A stretch of 64,000 bases of DNA from Citrobacter sp. Cu233 (lineage in GTDB: Bacteria; Pseudomonadota; Gammaproteobacteria; Enterobacterales; Enterobacteriaceae). Location: contig NZ_JAOWIF010000028.1 of assembly GCF_030332225.1 (NCBI RefSeq), forward strand, positions 620,001-684,000. Reading direction: 5' to 3'. A program made the translations under genes and the position numbers. This document shows positions 40,165-50,612 of the stretch, piece after piece. Within the stretch, counting starts at the first letter, position 1, and each line of letters opens with the position of its first letter. The notes beneath the pieces were generated by a model, which was not told the origin of the DNA, did no database searches, and saw only the letters and a program-made list of their open reading frames with translations.

Positions 40165-41794
40165 TGTTTTTTTTCACTTTCGGAAGAAATAAAGAAAATA
40201 AGGTACCGCAGGGATCATTATCTTCGAGCGTAATAACCCCATTACAGCGCCTCACATAACTTGCAATCAGATACAAACCGATGCCATGTTCGCCTGGTTC
40301 ATCGGTACGAGTGCTCACACCCTGTTCAAATATTTTTTCGCGCAATGCTTCCGGTACGCCACAACCTTGATCGGCGACTTCGATGATCACCTCATCGCCC
40401 TCATCGCTCAGATAGAGTTCAACGACCTTGTTACCCTGCTGGGTACGCAAACTGGCTTCAAAAGCATTATCAAGCAGATTACCAACAATTGCTGCAAACT
40501 CTGTGCTATCCAATCCCTCAGGAAGCTTATGCAGTTGACTGCCAGGTACAATGGTCATTGTGAGACCCAGTTCTCGCGCACGCTGCACCTTGCCAAACAG
40601 CAGGCCCGCAACCTGACGATCGGCAAAAGCGCCGCGCAGGCTATCAATGAGTTGCTGCTGCGCCTGCGACTCTCCCTGAACCATGGCCAGCACCCGGTCA
40701 TACTCTTTCATTTGTAGCAGACCATTGATGGTGGACATCCAGTTCAGGTGTTCATGACGTAGCGTTCTCAGACTTTCTACATACTGTTTGATTTGTGTTA
40801 GCTGGGCATTCAGGGTCGCAATTTCATCTTTGCTACGAAAGCTGATGATAGCCCCGAGCAGTTCGTTGCCTGAGCGGATAGCCTCGCGGTTGGCAATAAC
40901 ACTCAACCCATTAAAGTTAACCATCGCATCCTGACGCTTTTCCGCAATCTGCTGGGTAAAAAAGTCTGCTGGCTGAACAACGTCTGCAACCGGCTTACCC
41001 AACCACTTACGTCCAGGCGACGAAAGCCCCAGCATTTTTCTCGCGCTGCGGTTTATCGCCGTAATGCACCCTTCAGGATCAACAGCAATTAAGCCTTCGT
41101 ACACTGAGCTAAACAGCGCTTCCTGCTGACGTACTACCCGCGCGATTTGTTTGGGTTCCATACCCAACATCTGGCGTCGAATATGGGCGGCAAAAAACCA
41201 GGAAAGTAACATAAGCACCAGTAACAATAGAATGAACACCCCTGCCATCGGAAGTAAGAAATCCGAGCGCCAGCTGTCGATTTTACTGATCAGGTAGCCA
41301 ATTGAGACAACACCGATGATTTTACCATCATCATCAAAGATAGGGGTTTTGGCGCGCATCGCCATCCCGATAGACCCTTTACCGGTAATAAAGTAGCTTT
41401 CCCCTTTCTCCAGTGCTCCGGGTTTGGTGAACTGCATGGGGTAGCCAATTTTATCCGGATTAGGGTGATAAAGACGGATCGAGTGGGTATCACCGATAAC
41501 CACATAATCAAAGTCAGTCCCGCTCTGCAACTTATCCGCTATCGTTGCCAGACGCTTGTAATCACGGTGCTTCACAGCAGTAATAATGCTGTCGTTCGAG
41601 GCGATAATTTTCGCCTGATTCATTGCCATATCACGGACATGCGTTGCCAGATAATCTTCAAAGCTGGCGGTAAAGTATTGTGCTAATGCCGCGATGATAA
41701 AAACAGAAACGACCAGAATGAGTAGAAAGATACGCAACGGAAACGCCAGGCTGCGAAAAAAAGGAAACCGTGTTTTATTTTTCTTTTCCGACAT
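40133..41794 (-). CDS. citA: CitA (DpiB), membrane citrate sensor kinase
   Basis: 553 aa (E. coli 552). The first membrane helix is at about 19-43. A periplasmic PASp citrate-binding domain (about 45-180) contains DFDYVVIGDTHSIRLYHPNP. A second helix lies near 182-205, followed by a cytosolic PAS domain (about 225-325). The phospho-acceptor His is in LRTLRHEHLNWM. The ATP domain has NLLDNAFEAS (N box), DQGCGVP (G1) and GEHGIGLYLI (G2). It is translated just ahead of citB in the same transcript and is divergent from citC. Confidence 0.94.
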   Translation of the reverse strand: MSEKKNKTRFPFFRSLAFPLRIFLLILVVSVFIIAALAQYFTASFEDYLATHVRDMAMNQAKIIASNDSIITAVKHRDYKRLATIADKLQSGTDFDYVVIGDTHSIRLYHPNPDKIGYPMQFTKPGALEKGESYFITGKGSIGMAMRAKTPIFDDDGKIIGVVSIGYLISKIDSWRSDFLLPMAGVFILLLLVLMLLSWFFAAHIRRQMLGMEPKQIARVVRQQEALFSSVYEGLIAVDPEGCITAINRSARKMLGLSSPGRKWLGKPVADVVQPADFFTQQIAEKRQDAMVNFNGLSVIANREAIRSGNELLGAIISFRSKDEIATLNAQLTQIKQYVESLRTLRHEHLNWMSTINGLLQMKEYDRVLAMVQGESQAQQQLIDSLRGAFADRQVAGLLFGKVQRARELGLTMTIVPGSQLHKLPEGLDSTEFAAIVGNLLDNAFEASLRTQQGNKVVELYLSDEGDEVIIEVADQGCGVPEALREKIFEQGVSTRTDEPGEHGIGLYLIASYVRRCNGVITLEDNDPCGTLFSLFLPKVKKNNDGTINAVDR

Positions 41795-42183
41795 GTTTTT
41801 TCCTCACCGACGTTAACCGAAACTTATTTTTCGTTGTATTTGTAATAAAAATGTTTTATTTACAAGTCACGGCCTAAAATAGGATCGTTACAGATTCCCC
41901 ACCTTAAATCAATTAAACAAATAAAAACCACATGCTATTTCCGGGTTAAATTAATTAAAAAACTTAAAACCATAAAACACATAAAAACCATCTAAGTTAT
42001 TGTGAAATAAATCAAAATTTACCTCCCAAATACTCCTTACGATGTATGCAGCAGGGAAAAAAAGAAATACTCCGTAATAAAAAAACATTCCCTTCAATTG
42101 CAAACAAAACGTTATCAGGTTGCTAAACAGAGCAACAAAAACAGAAACCCAGTAACAAATATACCATCGGGGCTCTATTTACT
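41795..42183. promoter_or_regulatory. citA-citC divergent control region
   Basis: Very AT-rich, no gene. The decamer ATAAAAACCA occurs twice, at 41921-41930 and 41981-41990, exactly 60 bases apart. A related CATAAAACAC immediately precedes the second. These are candidate CitB sites. A CRP-like site, TGTGA-AATAAA-TCAAA (42001-42016), follows. It fits control by citrate (CitAB) and catabolite repression, but exact sites need footprint data. Confidence 0.55.
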
Positions 42184-43260
42184 ATGTTCGGTAATAATAT
42201 ATTCACGCAAGTTAAACGCTCAGAAAATAAAAAGATGGCGGTTATCGCTCAATTTCTGAAAGAGAACGATTTGAGCGTTGATACCACCGTCGAAGTATTT
42301 ATCACCGTCACCCGTAACGACCGCCTAATCGCTTGTGGCGGTATCGCCGGCAATATCATTAAATGCGTCGCGATCTGTGAATCCGTTCGCGGTGAAGGCT
42401 TAGCGTTGACGCTGGCGACTGAGTTAATCAATCTCGCCTACGAGCGGCATTGCACCCATCTCTTCATCTATACCAAAACCGAGTATGAGTCACTGTTTAA
42501 GCAGTGCGGTTTTTCGACGCTGACCAGTGTGCCCGGCATTATGGTGCTGATGGAAAACAGCACCACTCGCCTCAAACGTTACGCTGAATCACTGACAAAA
42601 CAGCGCCGTGAAGGGAAAAAAATTGGCTGTATCGTGATGAACGCCAACCCCTTCACCAACGGGCACCGTTTTCTGATCCAACAAGCCGCCGCACAGTGCG
42701 ACTGGCTGCATGTGTTTTTGGTGAAAGAAGATACTTCGCGTTTCCCATATGAAGACCGACTGGACCTGGTACTCAAAGGGACAAAAGATATTCCACGTTT
42801 AACCGTACACCGCGGTTCGGAATACATCATCTCTCGCGCCACGTTCCCGTGCTACTTCATTAAAGAGCAGAGCGTTATTAACCACTGCTATACCGAAATA
42901 GACCTGAAAATTTTCCGTCAGTACCTGGCACCGGCACTCGGCGTTACGCACCGTTTCGTCGGTACTGAGCCGTATTGCACCGTCACCTCCCAGTACAACA
43001 ACGATATGCGCTACTGGCTGGAGACCCCAACACTTCCCGCCCCGCCGATTGAACTGGTGGAAATTGAGCGGCTGTGTTTCCAGGAGATGCCGATTTCCGC
43101 CTCCTGGGTGCGCAAGCTGCTGGTTAAAAAAGATCTCACGGCTATCGCATCCCTGGTTCCCGAAGCCACGCTGCACTACTTGCAAAGCATGGTTGAGCGA
43201 ACCTCATCGGCTGCGACAGTCCGCCAAAATACCCCCGCATTAGCAACAGGTGAAAAATGA
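42184..43260 (+). CDS. citC: CitC, citrate lyase synthetase (acetate:SH-citrate lyase ligase)
   Basis: Acetylates the thiol of the citrate lyase prosthetic group to activate it. 358 aa. An N-terminal GNAT-like domain contains [15 protein letters not shown] nucleotidyltransferase domain with [17 protein letters not shown] carries the T/HxGH-type signature NGH. First gene of citCDEFXG-citT. The TGA overlaps the citD ATG. The C-terminus after about 335 is poorly conserved. Confidence 0.94.
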   Translation: MFGNNIFTQVKRSENKKMAVIAQFLKENDLSVDTTVEVFITVTRNDRLIACGGIAGNIIKCVAICESVRGEGLALTLATELINLAYERHCTHLFIYTKTEYESLFKQCGFSTLTSVPGIMVLMENSTTRLKRYAESLTKQRREGKKIGCIVMNANPFTNGHRFLIQQAAAQCDWLHVFLVKEDTSRFPYEDRLDLVLKGTKDIPRLTVHRGSEYIISRATFPCYFIKEQSVINHCYTEIDLKIFRQYLAPALGVTHRFVGTEPYCTVTSQYNNDMRYWLETPTLPAPPIELVEIERLCFQEMPISASWVRKLLVKKDLTAIASLVPEATLHYLQSMVERTSSAATVRQNTPALATGEK

Positions 43261-43553
43261 AAATAAACCAGGCAGCCGTCGCAGGCACTCTCGAGTCCGG
43301 TGATGTGATGATCCGCATCGCCCCGCTCGATACGCAGGATATTGACCTGCAGGTTAACAGTAGCGTCGAAAAGCAGTTCGGTGATGCCATCAGGGCCACC
43401 ATTCTGGACGTTCTGTCCCGCTATAACGTCCGCGGCGTGCAATTAAATGTTGATGATAAAGGCGCACTGGACTGCATTTTACGTGCGCGACTGGAAGCAT
43501 TACTGGCCCGTGCCAGCGGCATTCCGGCACTGCCATGGGAGGATTGCCAATGA
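43257..43553 (+). CDS. citD: CitD, citrate lyase acyl carrier protein (gamma)
   Basis: 98-aa carrier subunit. Ser14 in [10 protein letters not shown] is the attachment site for the triphosphoribosyl-dephospho-CoA group. Overlaps citC upstream and citE downstream by four bases each (ATGA). Confidence 0.95.
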   Translation: MKINQAAVAGTLESGDVMIRIAPLDTQDIDLQVNSSVEKQFGDAIRATILDVLSRYNVRGVQLNVDDKGALDCILRARLEALLARASGIPALPWEDCQ

Positions 43554-44458
43554 TTTCCGATTCTTTACAACAACGTAAATCCCGCACACGTCGCAGCATG
43601 TTGTTCGTACCAGGCGCTAACGCCGCAATGGTCAGCAACTCATTCATCTACCCGGCAGATGCGCTGATGTTCGACCTGGAAGACTCCGTCGCTCTGCGGG
43701 AGAAAGACACTGCGCGCCGCATGGTATATCACGCGCTGCAGCATCCGCTGTATCACGATGTTGAAACTATCGTGCGCGTTAACGCCCTCGACTCCGAATG
43801 GGGCATCAATGACCTCGAAGCCGTCGTACGCGGTGGCGCTGACATCGTGCGTTTACCCAAAACGGATACCGCCCAGGATGTCACCGATATCGAAAGCGAA
43901 ATCCTGCGTATTGAAAACGCCTGTGGTCGTGAACCCGGCAGCACCGGTCTGTTAGCCGCTATCGAATCACCATTAGGTATTACCCGCGCGGTAGAAATTG
44001 CCCACGCTTCCGAGCGTCTGATCGGTATTGCCCTCGGCGCAGAAGACTACGTACGTAACCTGCGTACCGAACGCTCCCCGGAAGGCACCGAACTGCTGTT
44101 TGCACGTTGCTCAATTCTGCAGGCTGCGCGTTCCGCCGGCATTCAGGCGTTCGATACCGTCTATTCCGATGCCAATAACGAAGCGGGTTTCCTGCACGAA
44201 GCAGCACACATCAAGCAACTGGGTTTTGATGGTAAGTCGCTCATCAACCCGCGTCAGATTGAACTCCTGCACAACCTGTATGCCCCGACGCGCAAAGAGC
44301 TGGCTCACGCACGTCTGGTGGTAGAAGCCGCTGAAGCCGCCGCCCGTGAAGGCCGTGGCGTCGTTTCCCTGAACGGCAAGATGGTCGACAGCCCGGTTAT
44401 CGAGCGCGCCCTTCTGGTTATCTCCCGTGCAGAACTTTCCGGCATTCGCGAAGAATAA
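43550..44458 (+). CDS. citE: CitE, citrate lyase beta subunit (citryl-ACP lyase)
   Basis: TIM-barrel HpcH/HpaI-type lyase that cleaves citryl-ACP to oxaloacetate and acetyl-ACP. 302 aa, equal to E. coli. Metal and substrate blocks are [21 protein letters not shown] and [17 protein letters not shown] precedes ATG 43550. The in-frame ATG at 43535 lies before that site. Confidence 0.95.
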   Translation: MISDSLQQRKSRTRRSMLFVPGANAAMVSNSFIYPADALMFDLEDSVALREKDTARRMVYHALQHPLYHDVETIVRVNALDSEWGINDLEAVVRGGADIVRLPKTDTAQDVTDIESEILRIENACGREPGSTGLLAAIESPLGITRAVEIAHASERLIGIALGAEDYVRNLRTERSPEGTELLFARCSILQAARSAGIQAFDTVYSDANNEAGFLHEAAHIKQLGFDGKSLINPRQIELLHNLYAPTRKELAHARLVVEAAEAAAREGRGVVSLNGKMVDSPVIERALLVISRAELSGIREE

Positions 44459-44467
44459 GGCAAAAAA

Positions 44468-46000
44468 ATGACGCAGAAAATCGAACAGTCTCAACGACAG
44501 GATCGCGTGGCGACCTGGAGCCGTCATGCAGAAAGCGAGCTTTCCGCTTATCAGAGCACCGCAAAAGTTGAATTACAGGCGCAAAAACCGCGTAACAAAA
44601 AGCTGTGCGCTAACCTGGAAGAGGCCATTCGCCGTTCAGGCTTACAGGATGGCATGACCATCTCCTTCCACCACGCTTTCCGTGGTGGTGATCTGACGAT
44701 CAACCTGGTGATGGATACCATCGCGGCAATGGGCTTTAAAAACCTGACGCTGGCTTCCAGCTCCCTGAGCGACTGCCATGCGCCGCTGGTTGAACACATT
44801 CGTCAGGGTGTCGTCAGCCGTATTTATACTTCTGGTCTGCGTGGCCCGCTGGCAGAAGAGATCTCTCGCGGTCTGCTGGCTGAACCTGTTCAGGTCCACT
44901 CTCACGGTGGTCGTGTACACCTGGTACAAAGCGGCGAGCTCAACATTGATGTCGCCTTCCTCGGCGTGCCGTCCTGTGACCCGTTTGGTAACGCCAACGG
45001 TTACACAGGTAAAGCCTGCTGTGGCTCACTGGGCTACGCTCGTGTCGATGCTGAAAACGCAAAACAGGTTGTCCTGCTGACCGAACAACTGCTGACCTAC
45101 CCGCATAATCCAGCCAGCATTACCCAGGATCAGGTGGATCTGATTGTACAAATCGACCAGGTCGGTGATGCTGACAAAATTGGTGCTGATGCGACCCGCA
45201 TGACCACCAACCCACGTGAACTGCTGATCGCCCGCAGCGCAGCAGACGTTATTGCTAACTCCGGCTACTTCAAAGAAGGTTTTTCATTGCAGACAGGAAC
45301 CGGCGGCGCGTCTCTGGCCGTTACCCGTTTCCTGGAAGACAAAATGCGCAGCCGCGACATCCGTGCTGACTTTGCGCTGGGCGGCATCACTGCCACCATC
45401 GTTGACCTGCATGAGAAAGGCTTAATCCGCAAACTGCTGGATGTGCAGAGCTTCGACCGTAATGCGGCAGAATCTCTGGCACGCAATCCAAATCACATTG
45501 AAATCAGTGCTAACCAGTATGCCAACTGGGGCTCAAAAGGCGCCTCTGTCGATCGTCTGGATGTCGTGGTACTGAGCGCACTTGAAGTGGATACCAACTT
45601 CAACGTTAACGTACTGACCGGTTCTGACGGCGTACTGCGCGGCGCATCCGGTGGCCACTGTGATACAGCGGTTGCCGCAGCGCTTTCCATCATCGTCGCA
45701 CCGCTGGTTCGTGGGCGCATCCCGACGCTGGTTGATAACGTCCTGACCTGCGTAACTCCGGGTTCCAGCGTTGATATCCTGGTCACTGACCACGGCATCG
45801 CCGTCAACCCTGCACGCCCTGAGCTGGCAGAACGTCTGCAAGAAGCTGGCATGAAAGTGGTGTCCATTGAATGGTTGCGCGAACGTGCGCAGCAACTTAC
45901 CGGCCAGCCACGCGCAATTGAATTCACCGACCGCGTCATTGCCGTAGTGCGTTACCGCGATGGTTCAGTGATTGACGTTGTGCATCAGGTGAAGGAATAA
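44468..46000 (+). CDS. citF: CitF, citrate lyase alpha subunit (citrate:acetyl-ACP transferase)
   Basis: 510-aa CoA-transferase-fold subunit that swaps acetyl for citryl on CitD. Family blocks are ISFHHAFRGGDLTINLVMD, SHGGRVHLVQSGEL and GVPSCDPFGNANGY. Nine bases after citE, four before citX. Length equals E. coli. Confidence 0.95.
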   Translation: MTQKIEQSQRQDRVATWSRHAESELSAYQSTAKVELQAQKPRNKKLCANLEEAIRRSGLQDGMTISFHHAFRGGDLTINLVMDTIAAMGFKNLTLASSSLSDCHAPLVEHIRQGVVSRIYTSGLRGPLAEEISRGLLAEPVQVHSHGGRVHLVQSGELNIDVAFLGVPSCDPFGNANGYTGKACCGSLGYARVDAENAKQVVLLTEQLLTYPHNPASITQDQVDLIVQIDQVGDADKIGADATRMTTNPRELLIARSAADVIANSGYFKEGFSLQTGTGGASLAVTRFLEDKMRSRDIRADFALGGITATIVDLHEKGLIRKLLDVQSFDRNAAESLARNPNHIEISANQYANWGSKGASVDRLDVVVLSALEVDTNFNVNVLTGSDGVLRGASGGHCDTAVAAALSIIVAPLVRGRIPTLVDNVLTCVTPGSSVDILVTDHGIAVNPARPELAERLQEAGMKVVSIEWLRERAQQLTGQPRAIEFTDRVIAVVRYRDGSVIDVVHQVKE

Positions 46001-46003
46001 GCC

Positions 46004-46558
46004 ATGCACCTGCTCCCTGAACACGCCACCTGCCACGCGGTTTCCATTCCCGAGCTGCTCGCCAGCCGTGATGAGAGACAAGCGAGGCAAAATGCCTGGC
46101 TCACGCGTCATCACGCGCCATTGGTCTCTTTTACCGTGGTAGCGCCAGGCCCGATCAAAGACAGCGAATTAACCCGTCGCATCTTTAATCACGGCGTCAT
46201 CGCCTTGCTTGCGCTGGCGAAACAATCATCCTGGATTGTCAGGGAGCAAACTGCGCTGGTCTCCGCCAGCGGTCCGGAAGGTCTGTTGTCCATCGAGGCG
46301 CCAGCCCACGACCTCAAGCTCGCCACTATCGAGCTTGAGCATTCACATCCGCTGGGACGGTTATGGGACATCGATGTCCTGACCCCTGAAGGAGAAATCC
46401 TGTCCCGCCGTCATTTCGCGCTTCCTGCCCGCCGCTGTCTGTTGTGCGAGCAAAGCGCTGCCGAATGTGCGCGGGGTAAAACCCACGCACTTTCCGACTT
46501 ACTTATTCAAATGGAGGCACTGCTGCATGATGCCGATTCCCGCAACATCGACGAATAA
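46004..46558 (+). CDS. citX: CitX, apo-citrate lyase phosphoribosyl-dephospho-CoA transferase
   Basis: Attaches the prosthetic-group precursor to CitD. 184 aa. Conserved segments are [20 protein letters not shown], the run [18 protein letters not shown]-type block, and [16 protein letters not shown]. It overlaps citG by 32 bases. Confidence 0.93.
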   Translation: MHLLPEHATCHAVSIPELLASRDERQARQNAWLTRHHAPLVSFTVVAPGPIKDSELTRRIFNHGVIALLALAKQSSWIVREQTALVSASGPEGLLSIEAPAHDLKLATIELEHSHPLGRLWDIDVLTPEGEILSRRHFALPARRCLLCEQSAAECARGKTHALSDLLIQMEALLHDADSRNIDE

Positions 46559-47432
46559 CGCAGTCCTTCCACTGGATCTGCCCGACGCCTACGCCACGCT
46601 TGCCTGGCGCGCCATGCTGACTGAAGTCAACTTATCGCCCAAACCGGGTCTGGTGGATCGCATTAATAACGGCGCACATAAAGATATGGCGCTGGAAGAT
46701 TTTCATCGCAGCGCAGAGGCTATCCAGGCCTGGCTGCCACGTTTTATCGAATACGGCGCATTCAGCGCGCAGTTGTCACCCGAAGATGTACTGAAAGGAC
46801 TGCGTCCGCTGGGTATGGCCTGCGAAGCCGATATGTTTCGCGCCACCGCTGGGGTGAACACCCATAAAGGCAGCATCTTTTCTCTGGGACTGCTGTGTGC
46901 CGCCATTGGCCGCCTGCACCAGCTCCAACTGACTGTTACCGCTGAAACCATTTGCTCTACGGCAGCAACATTTTGCCGAGGCCTGACCGAGCGCGAACTG
47001 CGCCAGAACAATCAACAACTCACGGCTGGCCAACGTCTTTATCAGCAACTGGGATTAACCGGCGCACGGGGCGAAGCCGAAGCGGGATACCCGCTCGTCA
47101 TTCAGCATGCCCTGCCGCACTACCGCGCACTGCTGACTCAGGGTCGCGACCCTGAACTGGCATTACTCGACACATTATTGCTGCTGATGTCTCTCAATGG
47201 CGACACCAACGTGGCTTCACGTGGCGGCGCTGAGGGTCTGCGGTGGATACAACAGCAGGCCACCACATTATTGCAGCAAGGGGGAATTCGTACCCCTGCC
47301 GATCTCCATTACCTACGCCAGTTCGACCAACAGTGCATCGAACGCAACCTCAGCCCTGGAGGCTGCGCCGATCTGCTGATCGTCACCTGGTTCTTAGCTC
47401 AGATTTCGCAAGTTCATCATTATCACAATTAA
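46527..47432 (+). CDS. citG: CitG, 2-(5''-triphosphoribosyl)-3'-dephospho-CoA synthase
   Basis: Makes the citrate lyase cofactor precursor from dephospho-CoA and ATP. 301 aa. Blocks are [23 protein letters not shown] (key residues N, P, G, D), [16 protein letters not shown] and [14 protein letters not shown] 46527 follows GGAGG inside the citX end. ATG 46530 is equally possible. Confidence 0.93.
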   Translation: MMPIPATSTNNAVLPLDLPDAYATLAWRAMLTEVNLSPKPGLVDRINNGAHKDMALEDFHRSAEAIQAWLPRFIEYGAFSAQLSPEDVLKGLRPLGMACEADMFRATAGVNTHKGSIFSLGLLCAAIGRLHQLQLTVTAETICSTAATFCRGLTERELRQNNQQLTAGQRLYQQLGLTGARGEAEAGYPLVIQHALPHYRALLTQGRDPELALLDTLLLLMSLNGDTNVASRGGAEGLRWIQQQATTLLQQGGIRTPADLHYLRQFDQQCIERNLSPGGCADLLIVTWFLAQISQVHHYHN

Positions 47433-47457
47433 AGATCCTTTCCGGAGAATCACACAC

Positions 47458-48921
47458 ATGTCTTTAGCAAAAGATAAAATATGGAAGTTACTGGCCCCAT
47501 TGGTCGTGATGGGTGTCATGTTTCTAATCCCCGTCCCTGATGGAATGCCTCCACAGGCCTGGCACTACTTTGCCGTGTTTGTGGCAATGATCGTCGGTAT
47601 GATCCTCGAGCCAATCCCGGCAACGGCGATCAGCTTTATCGCCGTCACGATCTGCGTTATTGGCAGCAACTACCTGCTGTTTGATGCTTCCGAACTGGCT
47701 GATCCGGCGTTTAAAGCGGGTAAGCAAGCGCTGAAATGGGGTCTGGCAGGCTTCTCCAGCACCACCGTGTGGTTGGTGTTCGGTGCATTTATTTTCGCAC
47801 TGGGTTATGAAGTCACCGGTCTGGGTCGTCGTATCGCATTGTTCCTGGTGAAATTCATGGGTAAACGTACCCTGACGCTGGGCTATGCGATTGTTATTAT
47901 CGACATCCTGCTGGCACCGTTTACACCGTCCAACACCGCGCGTACCGGTGGTACAGTGTTCCCGGTTATCAAAAACCTGCCGCCGCTGTTCAAATCCTTC
48001 CCTAACGATCCTTCCGCACGCCGTATCGGCGGATATCTGATGTGGATGATGGTTATCAGTACCAGCCTGAGCTCCTCTATGTTCGTTACCGGCGCTGCGC
48101 CAAACGTACTGGGTCTGGAATTCGTCAACAAAATTGCCGGTATTCAAATCAGCTGGTTGCAGTGGTTCCTCAGCTTCCTGCCAGTCGGTATTATTTTGCT
48201 GATCGTTGCGCCGTGGCTTTCTTACGTGCTGTACAAACCGGAAGTCACCCACAGTGCTGAAGTTGCAGCATGGGCCGGTGATGAACTGAAAGGCATGGGT
48301 AAACTGACCCGTAAAGAGATAACGCTGATCGGTCTGGTACTGCTCAGTCTGGGCCTGTGGGTATTTGGCGGCAAGCTGATTGACGCCACCGCAGTGGGTC
48401 TGCTGGCAGTCTCCCTGATGCTGGCTCTGCATGTTGTCCCGTGGAAAGACATTACTCGCTATAACAGCGCATGGAACACCCTGGTCAACCTTGCCACTCT
48501 GGTGGTAATGGCCAACGGTTTAACCCGTTCTGGTTTCATCGACTGGTTTGCCAACACCATGAGCACGCATCTGGAAGGTTTCTCGCCTAACGCGACAGTA
48601 ATCGTTCTGGTACTGGTGTTCTACTTTGCTCACTACCTGTTTGCCAGCCTTTCTGCACACACCGCCACCATGCTGCCGGTTATTCTGGCGGTAGGTAAAG
48701 GTATCCCGGGCGTTCCAATGGAACATCTGTGTATCCTGCTGGTACTGTCCATCGGTATCATGGGCTGTCTGACTCCGTATGCAACTGGCCCTGGTGTTAT
48801 CATCTATGGCTGTGGTTATGTGAAATCCAAAGACTATTGGCGTTTGGGTGCTATCTTCGGTGTCATCTACATCTCAATGCTGCTGCTGGTCGGCTGGCCG
48901 ATTCTGGCAATGTGGAGCTAA
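47458..48921 (+). CDS. citT: CitT, citrate/succinate antiporter
   Basis: DASS-family membrane carrier (487 aa, equal to E. coli) that exchanges external citrate for succinate. About 12 membrane segments are present. The conserved motifs are APFTPSNTARTGGTVFPV and, near the end, GCLTPYATGPGVIIYG. TTTCCGGAGAATC precedes the ATG. Last gene of the cit operon, with a terminator 42 bases after the stop. Confidence 0.95.
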   Translation: MSLAKDKIWKLLAPLVVMGVMFLIPVPDGMPPQAWHYFAVFVAMIVGMILEPIPATAISFIAVTICVIGSNYLLFDASELADPAFKAGKQALKWGLAGFSSTTVWLVFGAFIFALGYEVTGLGRRIALFLVKFMGKRTLTLGYAIVIIDILLAPFTPSNTARTGGTVFPVIKNLPPLFKSFPNDPSARRIGGYLMWMMVISTSLSSSMFVTGAAPNVLGLEFVNKIAGIQISWLQWFLSFLPVGIILLIVAPWLSYVLYKPEVTHSAEVAAWAGDELKGMGKLTRKEITLIGLVLLSLGLWVFGGKLIDATAVGLLAVSLMLALHVVPWKDITRYNSAWNTLVNLATLVVMANGLTRSGFIDWFANTMSTHLEGFSPNATVIVLVLVFYFAHYLFASLSAHTATMLPVILAVGKGIPGVPMEHLCILLVLSIGIMGCLTPYATGPGVIIYGCGYVKSKDYWRLGAIFGVIYISMLLLVGWPILAMWS

Positions 48922-48962
48922 TCCGCGCACTTTACACATAGTCAAAACACATAGCTAAAATG

Positions 48963-48996
48963 ATGCCAGTCAGCTAAACCTGACTGGCATTTTTTA
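48963..48996 (+). terminator. Terminator of the cit operon
   Basis: ATGCCAGTCAG (48963-48973), loop CTAAAC, CTGACTGGCAT (48980-48990), then T6. Confidence 0.9.
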
Positions 48997-49044
48997 TGAT
49001 TAAATAGATGATATTCAGAATTTATATAAGTGTCCGAATTCATC

Positions 49045-49851
49045 ATGACATCAACATGGCGTTCTTTTTCTTTACTGGCAGCGCTTCTGCTGCCGGTTTC
49101 AGTAGCCGGAGCCTCCCAACTTGAGGCCAAACAGTACGGTGATTTTGACAGCTACGTGCTGGCCCTTTCCTGGCAAACCGGTTTTTGTCAGAGTCAGCAT
49201 GAGCGTAATCGTCAGGAGCCTGACGAATGCCGTTTGCAAAAGGAGACCGACAATAAAGCAGATTTTCTGACGGTTCATGGCCTGTGGCCCAGCCTGCCAA
49301 ACTCAATTGCCGCACGCGGTGTAGATAATCGCCGTTGGATGCGTTTTGGCTGCGCAACACGCCCCATCCCCAACCTGCCTGAAGCTCGCGCCAGCCGCAA
49401 ATGCGCCGCACCGGAAACCGGTCTGTCACTGGAGAGTGCGGCGAAGTTGAGCGCCGTCATGCCCGGTGCTGGCGGAACATCTTGTCTGGAACGTTATGAG
49501 TATGCCAAACATGGTGCCTGTTTTGGTTTTGATCCCGATGCGTACTTCGACACCATGGTGCGGTTGAACAATGAGATTAAGAGTAGCGAGACGGGCAAGT
49601 TTCTGGCGGATAACTACGGCAAAACGGTTAGCCGTAGCGCATTTGACGCCGCATTCGCTAAAAACTGGGGCAAAGAGAATATCAAAGCAGTGAAGCTAAG
49701 TTGTCACGGCAACCCCGCTTATCTGACGGAGATCCAGTTTTCATTGAAAGCCGATGCCATCAACCAACCTTTATCATCCCGTTCATTCCTGCCGCAACCC
49801 CATCCGGGTAACTGCGGTAAACAGTTTATTATCGACAAAACGGGATACTAA
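49045..49851 (+). CDS. rna: Rna, periplasmic RNase I
   Basis: RNase T2-family non-specific endoribonuclease. 268 aa, equal to E. coli. The signal peptide is about residues 1-23. The catalytic CAS-1 motif is LTVHGLWPS and CAS-2 is ERYEYAKHGAC, each with the catalytic His. Eight or more cysteines fit secreted disulphide folding. ATG 49045 gives the family length. The in-frame GTG 49030 is an alternative. No strong ribosome site is visible for either. Confidence 0.94.
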   Translation: MTSTWRSFSLLAALLLPVSVAGASQLEAKQYGDFDSYVLALSWQTGFCQSQHERNRQEPDECRLQKETDNKADFLTVHGLWPSLPNSIAARGVDNRRWMRFGCATRPIPNLPEARASRKCAAPETGLSLESAAKLSAVMPGAGGTSCLERYEYAKHGACFGFDPDAYFDTMVRLNNEIKSSETGKFLADNYGKTVSRSAFDAAFAKNWGKENIKAVKLSCHGNPAYLTEIQFSLKADAINQPLSSRSFLPQPHPGNCGKQFIIDKTGY

Positions 49852-49857
49852 ACAGGG

Positions 49858-49886
49858 AGACCGACGCGCAAACCAGGCGTCGGTCT
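49858..49886. terminator. 10-bp stem-loop between rna and the flavin reductase gene
   Basis: AGACCGACGC (49858-49867) pairs perfectly with GCGTCGGTCT (49877-49886). It sits between convergent genes. T-tracts are lacking, so its terminator strength is uncertain. Confidence 0.55.
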
Positions 49887-49892
49887 GACGGC

Positions 49893-50516
49893 TTAACGTT
49901 TTGGCCGAGCATCCGGACGCACCAGATCAAAGCGATGTGATTCATCAATTGAATAATACGCACCTGGCCCACCTGCACGCAGTACCGGGTTCGCTTTCGC
50001 CGTCTGGTAGATGCCCTCTTCCAGCAGCGATTCATCAATGTGGATACCGACCACCTCACCCAATATCAGCCAGGTTTCAACAAGCGTGCCATCTGCGGTC
50101 GTTAATTGCAGGCTCTGAGATAAACGACACTCAAAATTGACGGGACTTTGTGCCACGCGCGGCACATTAACTAACCGACTCTCTGCTTTGCAAAGCCCTG
50201 CGGCAAAAAACTCATCCTCGCCGTGAGGCAGACTGGCCGACGTTTCGTTCATCGCACTGGCCAACTCAAGGGTGGTCAGGTTCCAGACAAACTCACCTGT
50301 TTCGATAATATTCTGCACGCTGTCTTTCCAGCCGCTGCTGGCAAAGCCGATAATCGGCGGATGATAGTTAAAGCAGTTAAAAAAACTGTACGGTGCCAGA
50401 TTATGCCGACCGTTGCTGTCACTTGACGCAATCCACCCAATAGGGCGCGGCCCAATAATGGCATTGAGCGGGTCATGTGGCAGGCCGTGTCCCTGCGACG
50501 GTTGATAGAAATACAT
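49893..50516 (-). CDS. Flavin reductase-like FMN-binding split-barrel protein
   Basis: 207 aa of the DIM6/NTAB flavin reductase-like family. FMN-contact segments are IGPRPIGWIAS, NLAPYSFFNCFN and PPIIGFASSGWKDS. It probably binds FMN and acts as a flavin-dependent reductase, but substrate and partner are unknown. It is not part of the E. coli K-12 gene order here. With the next leftward gene it forms an accessory pair between rna and rnk, though the 97-base gap leaves co-transcription open. Confidence 0.8.
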   Translation of the reverse strand: MYFYQPSQGHGLPHDPLNAIIGPRPIGWIASSDSNGRHNLAPYSFFNCFNYHPPIIGFASSGWKDSVQNIIETGEFVWNLTTLELASAMNETSASLPHGEDEFFAAGLCKAESRLVNVPRVAQSPVNFECRLSQSLQLTTADGTLVETWLILGEVVGIHIDESLLEEGIYQTAKANPVLRAGGPGAYYSIDESHRFDLVRPDARPKR

Positions 50517-50612
50517 CGTTTTCTCTGGTGAAGTTAGCCTCTGCTAAGCATAAATTATGCTTCGCTCATCCCCCTGACGGAAGAGGATCAGCGTAGAACA
50601 ATCCACGAACGA

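Noticed and set aside
47524-48432. 302-codon minus-strand frame
   Set aside because: Antisense to citT; no domain and shadow composition rich in Gln, His and Asp.
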